NCBI RefSeq assembly: GCF_900090105.1
Contig: NZ_FMDM01000022.1
Location: 26,710-90,709 of the forward strand
DNA from: Micromonospora humi
GTDB taxonomy: Bacteria > Actinomycetota > Actinomycetes > Mycobacteriales > Micromonosporaceae
DNA length: 64,000 bases
Direction of reading: 5' to 3'
In this document: piece after piece, positions 35,843-45,095 of the stretch
Layout of the letters: the number at the start of each line of letters is the position of its first letter
Position numbering within the stretch: the stretch's first letter is position 1
Notes under the pieces: model-generated
Told to the model about the DNA's origin: nothing
What the model saw: only the letters and a program-made list of their open reading frames with translations
Database searches by the model: none
Made by a program: the position numbers and the translations under genes

Positions 35843-36796
35843 GTGAGCCGACCCTGGTCTGCACCCCGCCGGCGCCGGACCGCGGCCCCGCTGGCGTTGC
35901 TGCTGCTGCTCGTCACCGGCGTGGCCGGCTGCCGGGACGAGCCCACCGAGCCGGTGCGGATCCGGATCGCCACCGGCAGCCCGACCGCCGTCTACCACGC
36001 CTTCGGCCAGTCGCTGGCCGCGCTGCTCAACCGGGAGCTGCCCGGGGTGCGGGCCGAGGTGCTGGTCACCGCGGCCTCCGCGCAGAACGTCCGGCTGGTC
36101 GGCGCCGGGGACGCGGAGCTGGGGTTCACCCAGGCCGACGTGCTTCCGCCCCGCGAGCCGGAGCACCCGAGGGTGCTCGCCGTGGCCCGCGTCTACGACG
36201 ACCTGCTGCACCTGGTGACCACCGCCGGCGGCCCGGTGCGCACGCTCGCCGACCTGCGGGGCCGGCGGGTCTCGGTGGGCGCCGACGGCTCCGGCACCGA
36301 GGTCACCGCCACCCGTCTGCTCGCGGTGGCGCAGCTCGGCGGCGATCGGGTCCGCCAGGTGCACCTGGGGTTGGACGACTCGGTGACCGCCCTGCGGGAG
36401 GGCCGGATCGACGCGTTCTTCTTCTCCGGTGGCCTGCCGGTGCGTGGCGTCGCCGACCTGGCCCAGCGGACCTCCGTGCGGATGGTCGAGCTGGGCGACT
36501 GGACCGAGCCGCTGCGGCGCGCGTACGGGCAGGTCTACGTGACCCGCGACATTCCCCGTTCGGTCTACCGGGCGGATCCGGTGAGCACGGTGGCGAACCC
36601 GAACTACCTGATCGTCAACGCCGACCTGCCCACCGCACTGGTGCGGGACGTGACCCGGCTGCTGATGGACCGGCGGGAGGAGCTGGCCGCGGCGCATCCG
36701 GCGGCCGGCCGGATGAGCCCCCGGTCGGCGATCGTGACCACCCCGCTGCCGCTGCATCCGGGCGCGGCGCAGTGGTACCGCGACACCAAGCCCTGA
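35843..36796 (+). CDS. TAXI-family solute-binding lipoprotein
   Basis: About 317 residues. An Arg-rich start and hydrophobic helix (APLALLLLLVTGVAGC) end in a lipobox whose Cys would be lipidated, placing the protein on the outer membrane face. The mature part begins RIRIATGSPTAVYHAFGQSL, with TAASAQNVRLVGAGDAELGF and VSVGADGSGTEVTATRLL, characteristic of TAXI (TRAP-associated extracytoplasmic immunogenic) binding proteins. No TRAP permease gene is in the window. It converges with a sensor kinase (6-bp gap), so it may present a ligand to that two-component system; this is inference from position. Confidence 0.85.
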   Translation: MSRPWSAPRRRRTAAPLALLLLLVTGVAGCRDEPTEPVRIRIATGSPTAVYHAFGQSLAALLNRELPGVRAEVLVTAASAQNVRLVGAGDAELGFTQADVLPPREPEHPRVLAVARVYDDLLHLVTTAGGPVRTLADLRGRRVSVGADGSGTEVTATRLLAVAQLGGDRVRQVHLGLDDSVTALREGRIDAFFFSGGLPVRGVADLAQRTSVRMVELGDWTEPLRRAYGQVYVTRDIPRSVYRADPVSTVANPNYLIVNADLPTALVRDVTRLLMDRREELAAAHPAAGRMSPRSAIVTTPLPLHPGAAQWYRDTKP

Positions 36797-36802
36797 GCGG
36801 GG

Positions 36803-38239
36803 TCAGCGGCCGACCGGCTCGTCGTGGCACTCCGGCGTGGCCGGGCGGTCGCCCGGATCGGCCGGTTCCTCGGCCGGCGCCGGGAACCACAGCTCGGCGA
36901 CCAGCCCGCGCGGCTCGCCCTGGCGCATGGTGAGCCGGCCGTCGGAGGCGTCGACGAGCACCGCGGCGATGGTCAGCCCCAGCCCCGCGCCGTCCACGTT
37001 CTGCGCGTCCGGGGCCCGCCAGAACCGCTCGGTGGCCTGGTCGAGCTGGCTGGCCGTCATGCCGGGGCCGGTGTCCCGCACGGTCAGTTCCGTCCCGCCG
37101 TCGTCGGGGCGTACGGTCACCGTCACCTCTCCCCCGGCGCCGCTGAACTTGACCGCGTTGTCGATCAGGGCGTCGAGCGCCTGGTCGATGGCGGTGGGCA
37201 CGGTCCGCGCGTACGCCGGCGCGTCGCCCGCGTCGAGCCGGAGTGTGACCGCCCGGTGCCGGGCCAGCGGCAGCCAGGCCGCGACCCGGGACGCGGCTGC
37301 CGCGCCCGCGTCCACGGTGACCCGCTGGTTCTCCTCCCGTTCGGCCCGGGCCAGGGTGAGCAGCGCGTCGAGCACGAGGGCCAGCCGGTCGGTCTCCTCC
37401 AGCGCCAGCCGGTGCTCGGCCCGGCCGTCCGGGTCGGTGAGGCTGGGCCCCAGCTCCTCCACCCGCAGCCGCAGCGCGGTCAACGGGTTGCGGAGCTGGT
37501 GACTGGCGTGCGCGACGAAGGCCCGCTGCCGGTCCATCACGTCGGAGACCGCGTCGACCATGTCGTTGAAGCTGGTCGCCAGCCGGCGCAGCTCCGGCGG
37601 GCCGAGCCGGGGCCGGACCCGGGCGGTGCGGCGCCCCTCGGCGATCTCGTGGGTCGCCGCGTCCAGCTCGGTGACCGGGCGCAGCACCCAGCCGGCCAGC
37701 CCGAACGCGGTGGAGACGCAGGCCAGCACCGCGAGCAGGCCGATGCCGGCCAGCATCAGCCACCACAGGGTGACGGTGCGGCGCACCGGGCCGGCCGGCG
37801 TGGTGGTGACCACCGCGCCGAGCACCTCGCCGCCGTCGTTGATCGGCACCGCGGTCACCAGCGGCCCGTCCGCCCAGGGCCAGACCGACTCCGGGCCGCT
37901 GAACTGCTGCCCGGAGAGCGCGGTCTCGACCGCCGGCCCGGTGCCACCGCCCGCGTCCCACCGGGCCGAGGCGGCCACCGTGCGGCGGTCGCGGTCCACC
38001 ACGGCCGCGCCGATGCGGTAGAGGTCGTCATAGGCGGCCAGCTCCCCGCCCAGCGGGCCGGGGCTGCCGCCGCGCAGCGCCGGGCCGGCCAGTGAGGCGA
38101 AGCGGGTGGCGTCGGCGAGCCGGTCGGCGCGGACCCGGTCGGTCTCCCGGGAGGCAAGCGTGACCGCCAGCGGCGTCTCCAGCGCGAACAGCACCAGCAC
38201 CATCAACAGCAGGTAGCTGATCACCAGCCGGCGGCGCAC
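36803..38239 (-). CDS. Sensor histidine kinase
   Basis: 478 residues. One membrane helix at the N-terminus (about 7-28), an extracytoplasmic sensor domain of about 130 residues (GELAAYDDLYRIGAAVVDRD, GPLVTAVPINDGGEVLGAVV), a second helix (WWLMLAGIGLLAVLACVSTA), a HAMP linker, the H box FVAHASHQLRNPLTALRLRV with His near 246, and an ATPase domain with DNAVKFSGAGGEV and DTGPGMT. Autophosphorylates and passes phosphate to the regulator encoded just upstream (10-bp gap). The stimulus is unknown; the convergent TAXI lipoprotein is a candidate partner. Confidence 0.9.
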   Translation of the reverse strand: MRRRLVISYLLLMVLVLFALETPLAVTLASRETDRVRADRLADATRFASLAGPALRGGSPGPLGGELAAYDDLYRIGAAVVDRDRRTVAASARWDAGGGTGPAVETALSGQQFSGPESVWPWADGPLVTAVPINDGGEVLGAVVTTTPAGPVRRTVTLWWLMLAGIGLLAVLACVSTAFGLAGWVLRPVTELDAATHEIAEGRRTARVRPRLGPPELRRLATSFNDMVDAVSDVMDRQRAFVAHASHQLRNPLTALRLRVEELGPSLTDPDGRAEHRLALEETDRLALVLDALLTLARAEREENQRVTVDAGAAAASRVAAWLPLARHRAVTLRLDAGDAPAYARTVPTAIDQALDALIDNAVKFSGAGGEVTVTVRPDDGGTELTVRDTGPGMTASQLDQATERFWRAPDAQNVDGAGLGLTIAAVLVDASDGRLTMRQGEPRGLVAELWFPAPAEEPADPGDRPATPECHDEPVGR

Positions 38240-38249
38240 CCGGGCCTCC

Positions 38250-38906
38250 TCACGCGCCGCGGAGCCGGTAGCCGACCCCGCGTACGGTCTCCACCAGCGT
38301 CGGGTCGCCGAGCTTGCCGCGCAGCGAACCGACGTGCACCTCGACGGTGTGCCGGTCGGCCCAGACGGTGCCCCAGACGTCGAGCAGGATCCGGTCCCGC
38401 GGCACCGCCACCCCCGGTTGGCGGGCCAGGGAGAGCAGGATGTCGAACTCCTTGCGGGTCAGCGTCACCGCCCGGCCGGCCACGCTGACCGTCCGGCCCC
38501 CCACGTCGATGCGGACCGGGCCCGTCTCGATCAGGTGGCGCTCCGGGACGGTGTGCGACGCCCGGCGCAGCACCGCCTCGATGCGGGCCTGCAACTCCAC
38601 CATCGAGAACGGCTTGACCACGTAGTCGTCGGCGCCCAGCCGCAGGCCGAGGACCCGGTCGCGCTCCTCGCCCCGGGCGGTCACCGCGATGATGCCGAGC
38701 TGGCTGCTGCGGCGGCGCAGCTCCCGGCACAGGTCGGTGCCGTCGCCGTCGGGCAGGGTCAGGTCGAGCAGCACCAGGTCGCAGGGGGCGGCGGAGAGCG
38801 CGGCCGCGACGGTGGCGGCGTGCTCCACCTCGTAGCCGCGACGGGTCAACGCGGACGACAGCGCCGCGGCGACCCGACGGTCGTCCTCGACCAGGAGGAT
38901 CCGCAC
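38250..38906 (-). CDS. OmpR/PhoB-family response regulator
   Basis: 218 residues. The receiver domain has the acidic pair in VRILLVEDDRRVAAAL, phospho-acceptor Asp48 in LVLLDLTLPDGDG and Lys98 in DDYVVKPFSMVEL. The C-terminal winged helix (about 125-218) has LTRKEFDILLSLARQPGVAV and DRHTVEVHVGSLRGKLGD, then VETVRGVGYRL. The GTG start is set by homology; the frame is open much further upstream but not protein-like. First gene of a two-gene operon with the sensor kinase. Confidence 0.92.
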   Translation of the reverse strand: MRILLVEDDRRVAAALSSALTRRGYEVEHAATVAAALSAAPCDLVLLDLTLPDGDGTDLCRELRRRSSQLGIIAVTARGEERDRVLGLRLGADDYVVKPFSMVELQARIEAVLRRASHTVPERHLIETGPVRIDVGGRTVSVAGRAVTLTRKEFDILLSLARQPGVAVPRDRILLDVWGTVWADRHTVEVHVGSLRGKLGDPTLVETVRGVGYRLRGA

Positions 38907-38978
38907 CCGTGCCTCCGTCCGCTCGAGGTGTTGCAGTGGGAATGGTGGCAGACGCGCCGCCGGGACGCGAGGCCGCTC

Positions 38979-38984
38979 TACGCT
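38979..38984 (+). promoter_or_regulatory. -10 element TACGCT, leaderless
   Basis: Six nt separate TACGCT from a GTG at 38991 and three from the ATG at 38988; by analogy with other genes here the GTG may be the true start. Confidence 0.45.
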
Positions 38985-38987
38985 GCC

Positions 38988-39329
38988 ATGGTGATCTACA
39001 AGATTCTGGCCGACGACGAGTGGCGGCAGGCACGGGCGAACGGGCGGTTCGCCGGCTCCGCGCTGGACCGTCAGGACGGCTACCTGCACCTCTCCGCCGC
39101 CGACCAGGTGGTGGAGACCGCGCGCCGGCACTTCGCCGGGGTCACCGGCCTGACCCTGCTCGCCGTGGACGAGACGCGCCTCGGCGACGCGCTGCGCTGG
39201 GAGGAGTCCCGTGGCGGGGCGCTCTTCCCGCACCTGTACGACGCGCTGCCCGTCCACGCGGTGGTCGCGGCGCATCCGCTGCCGGCGGACCGGCCGGCCG
39301 CCGACGCGGTGGCCGAACTGCTCACCTGA
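38988..39329 (+). CDS. DUF952 family protein
   Basis: 113 residues. YKILADDEWRQARANGRFAG, the QDGYLHLSAADQVVETARRH segment with its conserved His, and EESRGGALFPHLYDALPVHA match DUF952, a small cytosolic family with a fold resembling ADP-ribosyltransferases but no settled function. Divergent from the two-component operon (82 bp). Either ATG 38988 or GTG 38991 is the start. No operon partner. Confidence 0.82.
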   Translation: MVIYKILADDEWRQARANGRFAGSALDRQDGYLHLSAADQVVETARRHFAGVTGLTLLAVDETRLGDALRWEESRGGALFPHLYDALPVHAVVAAHPLPADRPAADAVAELLT

Positions 39330-39396
39330 GGTGCTCGTTATGCTGCGTCGAGCCCCGCCCGACGGCGCGACGCGCCCCGCCACGATGCGAGTTGAG

Positions 39397-39939
39397 ATGA
39401 CTGACAGCAACGACCGGTCCGCCTCCGTCTTCGTCCACCCGACGGCCGACGTGGAGTCCGGCGCCCAGGTCGGCGACGGCACCAAGGTCTGGCACCTGGC
39501 GCACATCCGGTCGAGCGCGCAGGTCGGCGCCGGCTGCGTGATCGGCCGCAACGTCTACGTCGACGCCGGCGTCACCGTGGGCGACCGCGTGAAGATCCAG
39601 AACAACGTCTCGGTCTACCAGGGCGTGACCATCGAGGACGAGGTCTTCGTCGGCCCGTGCGCGGTGTTCACCAACGACTTCCGGCCGCGCGCGCAGAATC
39701 CGGACTGGACGATCACCCCGACCCTGGTCCGCCGGGGCGCCTCGATCGGCGCCAACGCCACGCTGGTCTGCGGCATCGAGGTCGGCGAGTACGCGATGAT
39801 CGCCGCCGGCTCGGTGGTGACCCGGGACGTCAAGCCCTACCAGCTGGTGGCCGGCAACCCGGCCCGGCCGAAGGGCTGGGTCGACGAGAAGGGCGAGGTC
39901 GTCTCCCGCGACGTCGACAACCCGCCGCACCAGGGCTGA
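39397..39939 (+). CDS. wbpD: WbpD-like UDP-3-amino-sugar N-acetyltransferase
   Basis: 180 residues, left-handed beta-helix of hexapeptide repeats (VHPTADVESGAQVGDGTKVW onward). KIQNNVSVYQGVTIEDEVFV and VFTNDFRPRAQNPDW match WbpD/WlbB, which acetylate the 3-amino group of UDP-2-acetamido-3-amino-2,3-dideoxy-D-glucuronate using acetyl-CoA. Homologues of the other four enzymes of that pathway (dehydrogenase, oxidoreductase, aminotransferase, 2-epimerase) lie within the next 17 kb, which strengthens the assignment. Likely -10 TATGCT at 39339-39344; start at 39397 or 39385. Confidence 0.83.
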   Translation: MTDSNDRSASVFVHPTADVESGAQVGDGTKVWHLAHIRSSAQVGAGCVIGRNVYVDAGVTVGDRVKIQNNVSVYQGVTIEDEVFVGPCAVFTNDFRPRAQNPDWTITPTLVRRGASIGANATLVCGIEVGEYAMIAAGSVVTRDVKPYQLVAGNPARPKGWVDEKGEVVSRDVDNPPHQG

Positions 39940-39949
39940 GCACACGCCA

Positions 39950-39980
39950 GGGGGCGACGACCGGACCGGTCGTCGCCCCC
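39950..39980. terminator. Perfect 15-bp hairpin between convergent genes
   Basis: GGGGGCGACGACCGG and its exact complement flank a single A. Lies between the 3' ends of wbpD and the TagF-like gene, so it can terminate both. Confidence 0.75.
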
Positions 39981-39997
39981 GCGCGTCGGCGTGCCGG

Positions 39998-41752
39998 TCA
40001 GCCGCAGAGCCGGCCGATCTCGTCGCGGAACCGGTCCATCGGGTTGGACCCGGCCGGGCCGAGCAGGTATTCCTTCAGCTCCCGCCGCGCCTCGGCCATC
40101 GGGTCGTCCCCGGCCCGGGTCACCGCGAGGATCTTGGCCAGTTCACCGCCGTCGGCCGAGAGCAGGTACGCCGCCCGCGCGGTCGGGAACTGCCTGCGGA
40201 ACTCGTCCTCGGGCAGCCCGGCCGGGTTGGCCACCACGTACGGGCGCTCGCTCTGCACGAAGTCGGAGACCACGCTGGACACGTCGCTGACCAGCAGGTC
40301 GGTGACGTTGAAGCAGTCGAACAGCGACGGCGTGCGCCCGGTCACCACCAGGTGCGCGGCGCCGTCGAGCGACGTGGGGTCGGTCTCGCCGCCGGCCGCG
40401 CGGATCCGGGCCACGACGCGCTCGTGGGCCGCCCTGGCCTTCGGCGAGCGGGTGCCGGTCAGCGGGTGCGGCTTGTAGATCACCCGCAGGTTCCCGGCGG
40501 CCAGCAGCCCGGACACGATCCGCTCCCCCATCACCACCAGCGAGGTGTGGTACGGGTCGTCGTCCAGCCAGCCCTCCCAGGTGGGGGCGTAGAGCACGGT
40601 GAACAGGTGGTCGGCGGCACCCGAGCCGAACGTGTGCACGCCGGCGAGCTGCGGACGCCCGACCTCGACGATGTCCCGGTCCAGCACCCCGACCCCGGCC
40701 CGGGCGTACCGCTCCCGGCCGGCCGGGCCGGCCACCCACACCTCGTCGTACACCTTGCTGTAAGGGTTGACGCTGGCGGCCTTGTCGCTGTCGCCGTGCC
40801 CGACGAAGACGTGCTTCACGCCCGGCTCGCGCAGCAGGTGGATGTTGGCGCCGACGTTCGCCGCGTAGAGGGCGACCCGGAGCGAGCGGAGATCGAGGTT
40901 CATGAAGTCGACCCCGGCCGGCACGCAGATCACCGGCAGCCGGGTGTCGGCCAGCTGGTGGAACGCGTCCGCGGCCCGCACCAGCACCACCGCGCGGCGG
41001 CCGGTCGCCTCCATCGGCGCCAGCCACATGTTGGCCTGGTAGACGTCCTTGGCCGGGCCGGCGAAGTAGAGGGCCACCTCGGGCTTCTCCCGGGCCAGCC
41101 AGTCGTGCACGGCGGGCAGCACCCCGGGGGTCGCCCCCCGGCCGCGCAGCAGGGCCAGGGCCAGCACCGCGGCGGTGACCAGGCCGGCGACCAGGGTCAC
41201 CGCGCCGGTGACCACCACCGGGGCCACCCGGTCCACCGCGGCGGCCACCACGGCCGCCGGCACCAGCAGCACGTTGAGCAGCGGCAGCCGCAGACCGGCC
41301 AGCCGCCGCGCCCACACCGGCGGGGCCGGGACCCGGCGCAGCGCGCCGAGGTCGATGTTGCGGGTGTACGCCGGCGGGTCGACCCGTCCCTCGATCGACT
41401 TGGTGACCGCGGTGGTGCCGACGGCCACGGTCCAGAGCGCGGCGGGCAGCAGCAGCACCGCGACCGTGCCGAGCACGCCGGGACGGACCGCGGCGATCAC
41501 CAGCAGCACCACCGACAGGTCCCGGACCAGCCGCCGGAACGTCAGGCCGACACCGGCCTTGGCGACGAGCTGGGCGGTGTCGGCGTACCGGGTGGCCAGT
41601 GCCAGCTCACCGCCGAGGACGACCACCGCGGCGATCGCGTACGGGATCACCAGGCCGAGGGCCCCGGCAAGGATCATGACGCCGTACCCGAGGAACATCG
41701 CGGCGACCGCGGCGAGGCCCTGCTGGCTGCGTACTCTGCTGAACAACGACAC
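39998..41752 (-). CDS. Membrane-anchored CDP-glycerol/ribitol glycerophosphotransferase (TagF/TarL-like)
   Basis: About 584 residues. The first 200 hold several membrane helices (AAVAAMFLGYGVMILAGALG, APVVVTGAVTLVAGLVTAAV); the rest is a GT-B-like Glyphos_transf domain: HVFVGHGDSDKAASVNPYSK with the catalytic His near 320, LYAPTWEGWLDDD, VIYKPHPLTGTRSPKARAAH and LLVSDVSSVVSDFV. Such enzymes polymerise polyol phosphate for teichoic acids. Classical TagF proteins lack so many membrane helices. The GTG at 41752 is preferred to a TTG at 41827. A second enzyme of the same design is at 60660. Confidence 0.82.
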   Translation of the reverse strand: MSLFSRVRSQQGLAAVAAMFLGYGVMILAGALGLVIPYAIAAVVVLGGELALATRYADTAQLVAKAGVGLTFRRLVRDLSVVLLVIAAVRPGVLGTVAVLLLPAALWTVAVGTTAVTKSIEGRVDPPAYTRNIDLGALRRVPAPPVWARRLAGLRLPLLNVLLVPAAVVAAAVDRVAPVVVTGAVTLVAGLVTAAVLALALLRGRGATPGVLPAVHDWLAREKPEVALYFAGPAKDVYQANMWLAPMEATGRRAVVLVRAADAFHQLADTRLPVICVPAGVDFMNLDLRSLRVALYAANVGANIHLLREPGVKHVFVGHGDSDKAASVNPYSKVYDEVWVAGPAGRERYARAGVGVLDRDIVEVGRPQLAGVHTFGSGAADHLFTVLYAPTWEGWLDDDPYHTSLVVMGERIVSGLLAAGNLRVIYKPHPLTGTRSPKARAAHERVVARIRAAGGETDPTSLDGAAHLVVTGRTPSLFDCFNVTDLLVSDVSSVVSDFVQSERPYVVANPAGLPEDEFRRQFPTARAAYLLSADGGELAKILAVTRAGDDPMAEARRELKEYLLGPAGSNPMDRFRDEIGRLCG

Positions 41753-41814
41753 GCTCCCTGTCTGCCCGCCGGTGTCGGAGAGGCCCGATCCGGACGGCTG
41801 CGACCCTAAACGGG

Positions 41815-41827
41815 CCAAGTGACGCAA
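41815..41827. promoter_or_regulatory. 13-mer CCAAGTGACGCAA, second copy
   Basis: Identical to 17588-17600. Followed on the minus strand by TAGGGT (41803-41808), a plausible -10 for the TagF-like gene. Confidence 0.35.
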
Positions 41828-41937
41828 GTATTACCGGGGTGTCCGGTGGGTGAACAACAGACGACGGCCTTCGTCCGCCGGCACGACGCGCGGCGGGCCC
41901 CGGCCGAGACGGCCGAGGCCCACCGGGCGTACCGGAA

Positions 41938-43221
41938 TCAGCCGCCGATGACCACCCGGCGGACACCCGCCCAGCGGGCCGGGTCGGTGACCCGCCGGCC
42001 GTCGACCAGCACCGTCACACCCGGCAGGTCAGCCGGGGTCAGGTTGCGGTATTCCGCGTGGTCGGCCTGGATCACCGCGGCGCCGAGCGGCTCGCCGTCG
42101 TAGCCGGGCAGGCCGTGCGCGGCCAGTTCCTCGTTGGAGTACATCGGGTCGGAGACGTACGGCGTGGCGCCGCGCCGGCGCAGCGCCTCGACGGTCGGGA
42201 AGACACCCGAGAAGGCGGTCTCCTTGACCCCGCCCCGGTAGGCGGCGCCCAGCACCAGCACACCCACGCCGGTCAGGTCGCCGTACGCGGCGGCGAGCAG
42301 GTCGACCGCGTAGTCCGGCATCGCCGCGTTGGCCTCGCGGGCCGAGCGGACCACGGTGGCCGCCGGGTCGTTCCACAGGTACATCCGCGGGTAGATCGGG
42401 ATGCAGTGCCCGCCGACCGCGATGCCCGGCGAGTGGATGTGGCTGTACGGCTGGGTGTTGCACGCCTCGATGACCTTGGTGACGTCGACGCCGACGGTGT
42501 CGGCGAAGCGGGCGAACTGGTTCGCCAGGCCGATGTTGACGTCCCGGTAGGTCGTCTCGGCGAGCTTGGCCAGCTCGGACGCCTCCGCCGAGCCGAGGTC
42601 CCACACGCCGTTGGGCCGGTCCAGGTCGGGCCGCTCGTCGAAGTCGAGCACCGCCTCGTAGAACCGCACGCCGTGCGCGGCGGACGCCTCGTCGATGCCA
42701 CCGACCAGCTTCGGGTAGCGGCGCAGGTCGGCGAAGACCCGGCCGGTGAGCACCCGCTCGGGGCTGAACACCAGGTGGAAGTCGGTGCCCGCGGTGAGAC
42801 CGGAGCCCTCGGACAGCATCGACGCCCAGCGGCTGCGGGTGGTGCCGACCGGCAGCGTGGTCTCGTAGCTGACCAGGGTGCCCGGCTTGAGGCCACGGGC
42901 GATGGCCCGGGTGGCGTCGTCCATCCAGCCGAAGTCCGGCACGCCCTCGGCGTCCACGAACAGCGGCACGACGACGACGACGGCCTCCGACTCGGCCACC
43001 GCGGCGGCGGTGTCGGTGGTGGCCGACAGCAGACCGGCAGCCACCGCCTCCTTCAGCTTGACGTCCAGGTCGGCCTCGCCCGGAAAGGGCACGGCACCGT
43101 CGTTGACCAGCTGGACGACCCGCTCGGAGACGTCGGCACCGAGCACCCGGTGCCCCTTCGAGGCGAACTGCACGGCGAGCGGCAGGCCGATCTTTCCGAG
43201 CGCGACGACGCAGATGTTCAT
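41938..43221 (-). CDS. wbpA: UDP-N-acetyl-hexosamine 6-dehydrogenase (WbpA/WecC-like)
   Basis: 427 residues, three-domain nucleotide-sugar dehydrogenase. NAD-binding VVALGKIGLPLAVQFASKGH at the N-terminus, LVSYETTLPVGTTRSRWASM, FSPERVLTGRVFADLRRYPK, then the central ANQFARFADTVGVDV helix with the catalytic region INIHSPGIAVGGHCIPIYPR-like SHIHSPGIAVGGHCIPIYPR, whose Cys forms the thioester. It oxidises UDP-GlcNAc or UDP-ManNAc at C6 to the uronic acid. The neighbouring Wbp set favours UDP-GlcNAcA formation; WecC activity is the alternative. Four bp separate it from the GT2 gene upstream. Confidence 0.85.
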   Translation of the reverse strand: MNICVVALGKIGLPLAVQFASKGHRVLGADVSERVVQLVNDGAVPFPGEADLDVKLKEAVAAGLLSATTDTAAAVAESEAVVVVVPLFVDAEGVPDFGWMDDATRAIARGLKPGTLVSYETTLPVGTTRSRWASMLSEGSGLTAGTDFHLVFSPERVLTGRVFADLRRYPKLVGGIDEASAAHGVRFYEAVLDFDERPDLDRPNGVWDLGSAEASELAKLAETTYRDVNIGLANQFARFADTVGVDVTKVIEACNTQPYSHIHSPGIAVGGHCIPIYPRMYLWNDPAATVVRSAREANAAMPDYAVDLLAAAYGDLTGVGVLVLGAAYRGGVKETAFSGVFPTVEALRRRGATPYVSDPMYSNEELAAHGLPGYDGEPLGAAVIQADHAEYRNLTPADLPGVTVLVDGRRVTDPARWAGVRRVVIGG

Positions 43222-43224
43222 GAA

Positions 43225-44793
43225 CTACTTTCCTCCAGAGGGCCAGATTCGGCGCAGGCGGGCAAGGAACCGACCGGGGGTCACCGGCGTGATCGCGACG
43301 ATCACCTGGCCCTTGTGGTTCGTGGTGGGCGTGACGAGGTGCAGCCGGACGCCGCGCCGGGCCAGCCGCCGGGGCGCGGCGACGGGACGGTCGGTGCGCA
43401 ACGGCGCCGAACCGATCCCGCCCAGGGTCGACACCTCGGCACGCACGGTGCGCCGCTCCCCGTTCGGCGCCACGACCGCCAGCAGCCGGTCCACCGCGAA
43501 GTCCGTTCGTACGACGGTACCGGCACCGCCCGGCGTCACCGACGTGACTCCCGTCAGGTCGCCCACGCTGACCCGCAGCGCCTCGGCGCTCAGCTCGGCC
43601 AGCTCGGCCCGGCGGCTCTGCGCGGTGATCACCAGGGCGCGGGCGCCGGCGTCGTCCCGTCCCCAGGCCAGCCCGGTCGCGGTCAGCTTGGCCAGCAGGG
43701 CGGCGGCGCGCTCGGTGACGTCGTACCAGTCGTCCGGGTAGCCGAAGGCGGGATCGCGGAAGCCGACGTGCTGGGCGTACCAGCGGCCGTCGGCGATCGT
43801 GACCTCGGGCAGCGTCCTGTCCGCCTGCTGCGCGATCAGCTCGCGCACCGCGTCGAGCCCACCGTCGCGCGCCACCGCCAGCCGCAGCCGCTCCGCGGGC
43901 GGCATCCGGGTGAGCACGCCCTCGGTGAGGTAGGCCTCCGCCAGCTTGCGGACCCGGTCGTGGACGTGCTGCTGCACGTCGGGCGCGAGGGCGAGGAACT
44001 CCGCCCGGAGCAGCTTCGCCACCTCCCAGGTGAAGTGGCGGACCAGCACCGCGTCCCGGCGGGGCCCCGGCTCGATCAGGCCGGCGACGAACCCGACGAG
44101 CTCCTCGGCGCAGCGCAGCCGCTCCTCGAAGCGGCTGGCGTAGGTGATGTTCTGGGCGTTCTCCCGCTTGACCGCGAAGTAGTAGTCGTAGTCGCCGAGG
44201 ACCGAGACCTTCTTCGCCCGGAAGCAGGCCTCCAGCGTGAACGGCTGGTCGCTGCCCATCGGCATGTCGGTGCGGAAGCGCAGGCCGTGCCGCTCGATCA
44301 GGTCCCGCCGGAACAGCTTGGTGTTCGACAGCGACCACGGCAGCGCGCTGTCGAACAGGTCGAGCCGCTCCTGGGTGCTGGCGTAGGCGGCCTGGTGCAC
44401 GTACCGCTTGTTGGTGCCGACCATCCGGCCGAGCACCACGTCGGAGTCCCACCGGTCGGCCGCGTCGACCAGGCGTGCCAGGGCCTCCGGCCCGAGGTGG
44501 TCGTCCGAGCCGACGAAGAAGACGTAGCGGCCGCGGGCGTGGTCCAGCGCCACGTTGCTCGGCGCGGCGGGGCCGCCGGAGTTGGCCTGGTGCAGCACCC
44601 GGACGGTGCCCGGGTAGCGCTCGGCGTAGCGGTCCAGCTCCGCGCCGCTGCCGTCGGTGGAGCCGTCGTCGACGGCGACCACCTCCAGCCGGTCCCGGCC
44701 GATGCTCTGACCGACCAGCGAGTCCAGGCAGGCGGTCAGGTAGGGCATCGTGTTGTAGACGGCGACGATGACGCTGACGTCCGGCGTGCTCAT
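43225..44793 (-). CDS. GT2 family glycosyltransferase with C-terminal extension
   Basis: 522 residues. GT-A domain: SVIVAVYNTMPYLTACLDSL, VVAVDDGSTDGSGAELDR and the DXD-like FVGSDDHLGPEALARL; LGRMVGTNKRYVHQ and TDMPMGSDQPFTLEACFRAK with the catalytic-base region. The remaining 250 residues include a helical part and a beta-rich domain. This layout resembles wall-teichoic-acid glycosyltransferases TarS/TarP, which decorate polyribitol phosphate with sugars and trimerise through their C-termini. The ATG has AAGGAT upstream; the longer frame to 44976 is not protein-like. Operon with the dehydrogenase. Confidence 0.8.
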   Translation of the reverse strand: MSTPDVSVIVAVYNTMPYLTACLDSLVGQSIGRDRLEVVAVDDGSTDGSGAELDRYAERYPGTVRVLHQANSGGPAAPSNVALDHARGRYVFFVGSDDHLGPEALARLVDAADRWDSDVVLGRMVGTNKRYVHQAAYASTQERLDLFDSALPWSLSNTKLFRRDLIERHGLRFRTDMPMGSDQPFTLEACFRAKKVSVLGDYDYYFAVKRENAQNITYASRFEERLRCAEELVGFVAGLIEPGPRRDAVLVRHFTWEVAKLLRAEFLALAPDVQQHVHDRVRKLAEAYLTEGVLTRMPPAERLRLAVARDGGLDAVRELIAQQADRTLPEVTIADGRWYAQHVGFRDPAFGYPDDWYDVTERAAALLAKLTATGLAWGRDDAGARALVITAQSRRAELAELSAEALRVSVGDLTGVTSVTPGGAGTVVRTDFAVDRLLAVVAPNGERRTVRAEVSTLGGIGSAPLRTDRPVAAPRRLARRGVRLHLVTPTTNHKGQVIVAITPVTPGRFLARLRRIWPSGGK

Positions 44794-45095
44794 CTGATCC
44801 TTCTCCATCGCCGTGTTCGCTGTGGGGGCGGGGATCCGCCGCCGGCAACGGGCGCACGCGTCGACGATCCTCGACGCGCTGAGAGCGACCTCGCCTGCGC
44901 CGTCCGCGCCGCACGGCCGCGGCACCGGACGGAACCTCCGCGAGTGTACGGCACGACGGTGGACGCCCGGGGTCATCCGGCGGGCGCCCCGGCGAGCCGG
45001 ACGTGGCCGGTCGGCGCGGGCGCGTGGACGCGGGCCCGACCGGCCTGCTTGCTAGTGTCACCCGGGGCTGGAACACCTGCGAGGGGCGCACGTTG
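44794..45095. other. Divergent intergenic region
   Basis: About 300 bp between the GT2 and PIG-V-like genes. I see only a possible -10, TAGTGT at 45053-45058, for the plus-strand gene and a GAGGGG tract at 45081 as its ribosome site. No small ORF or RNA gene is evident. Confidence 0.5.
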
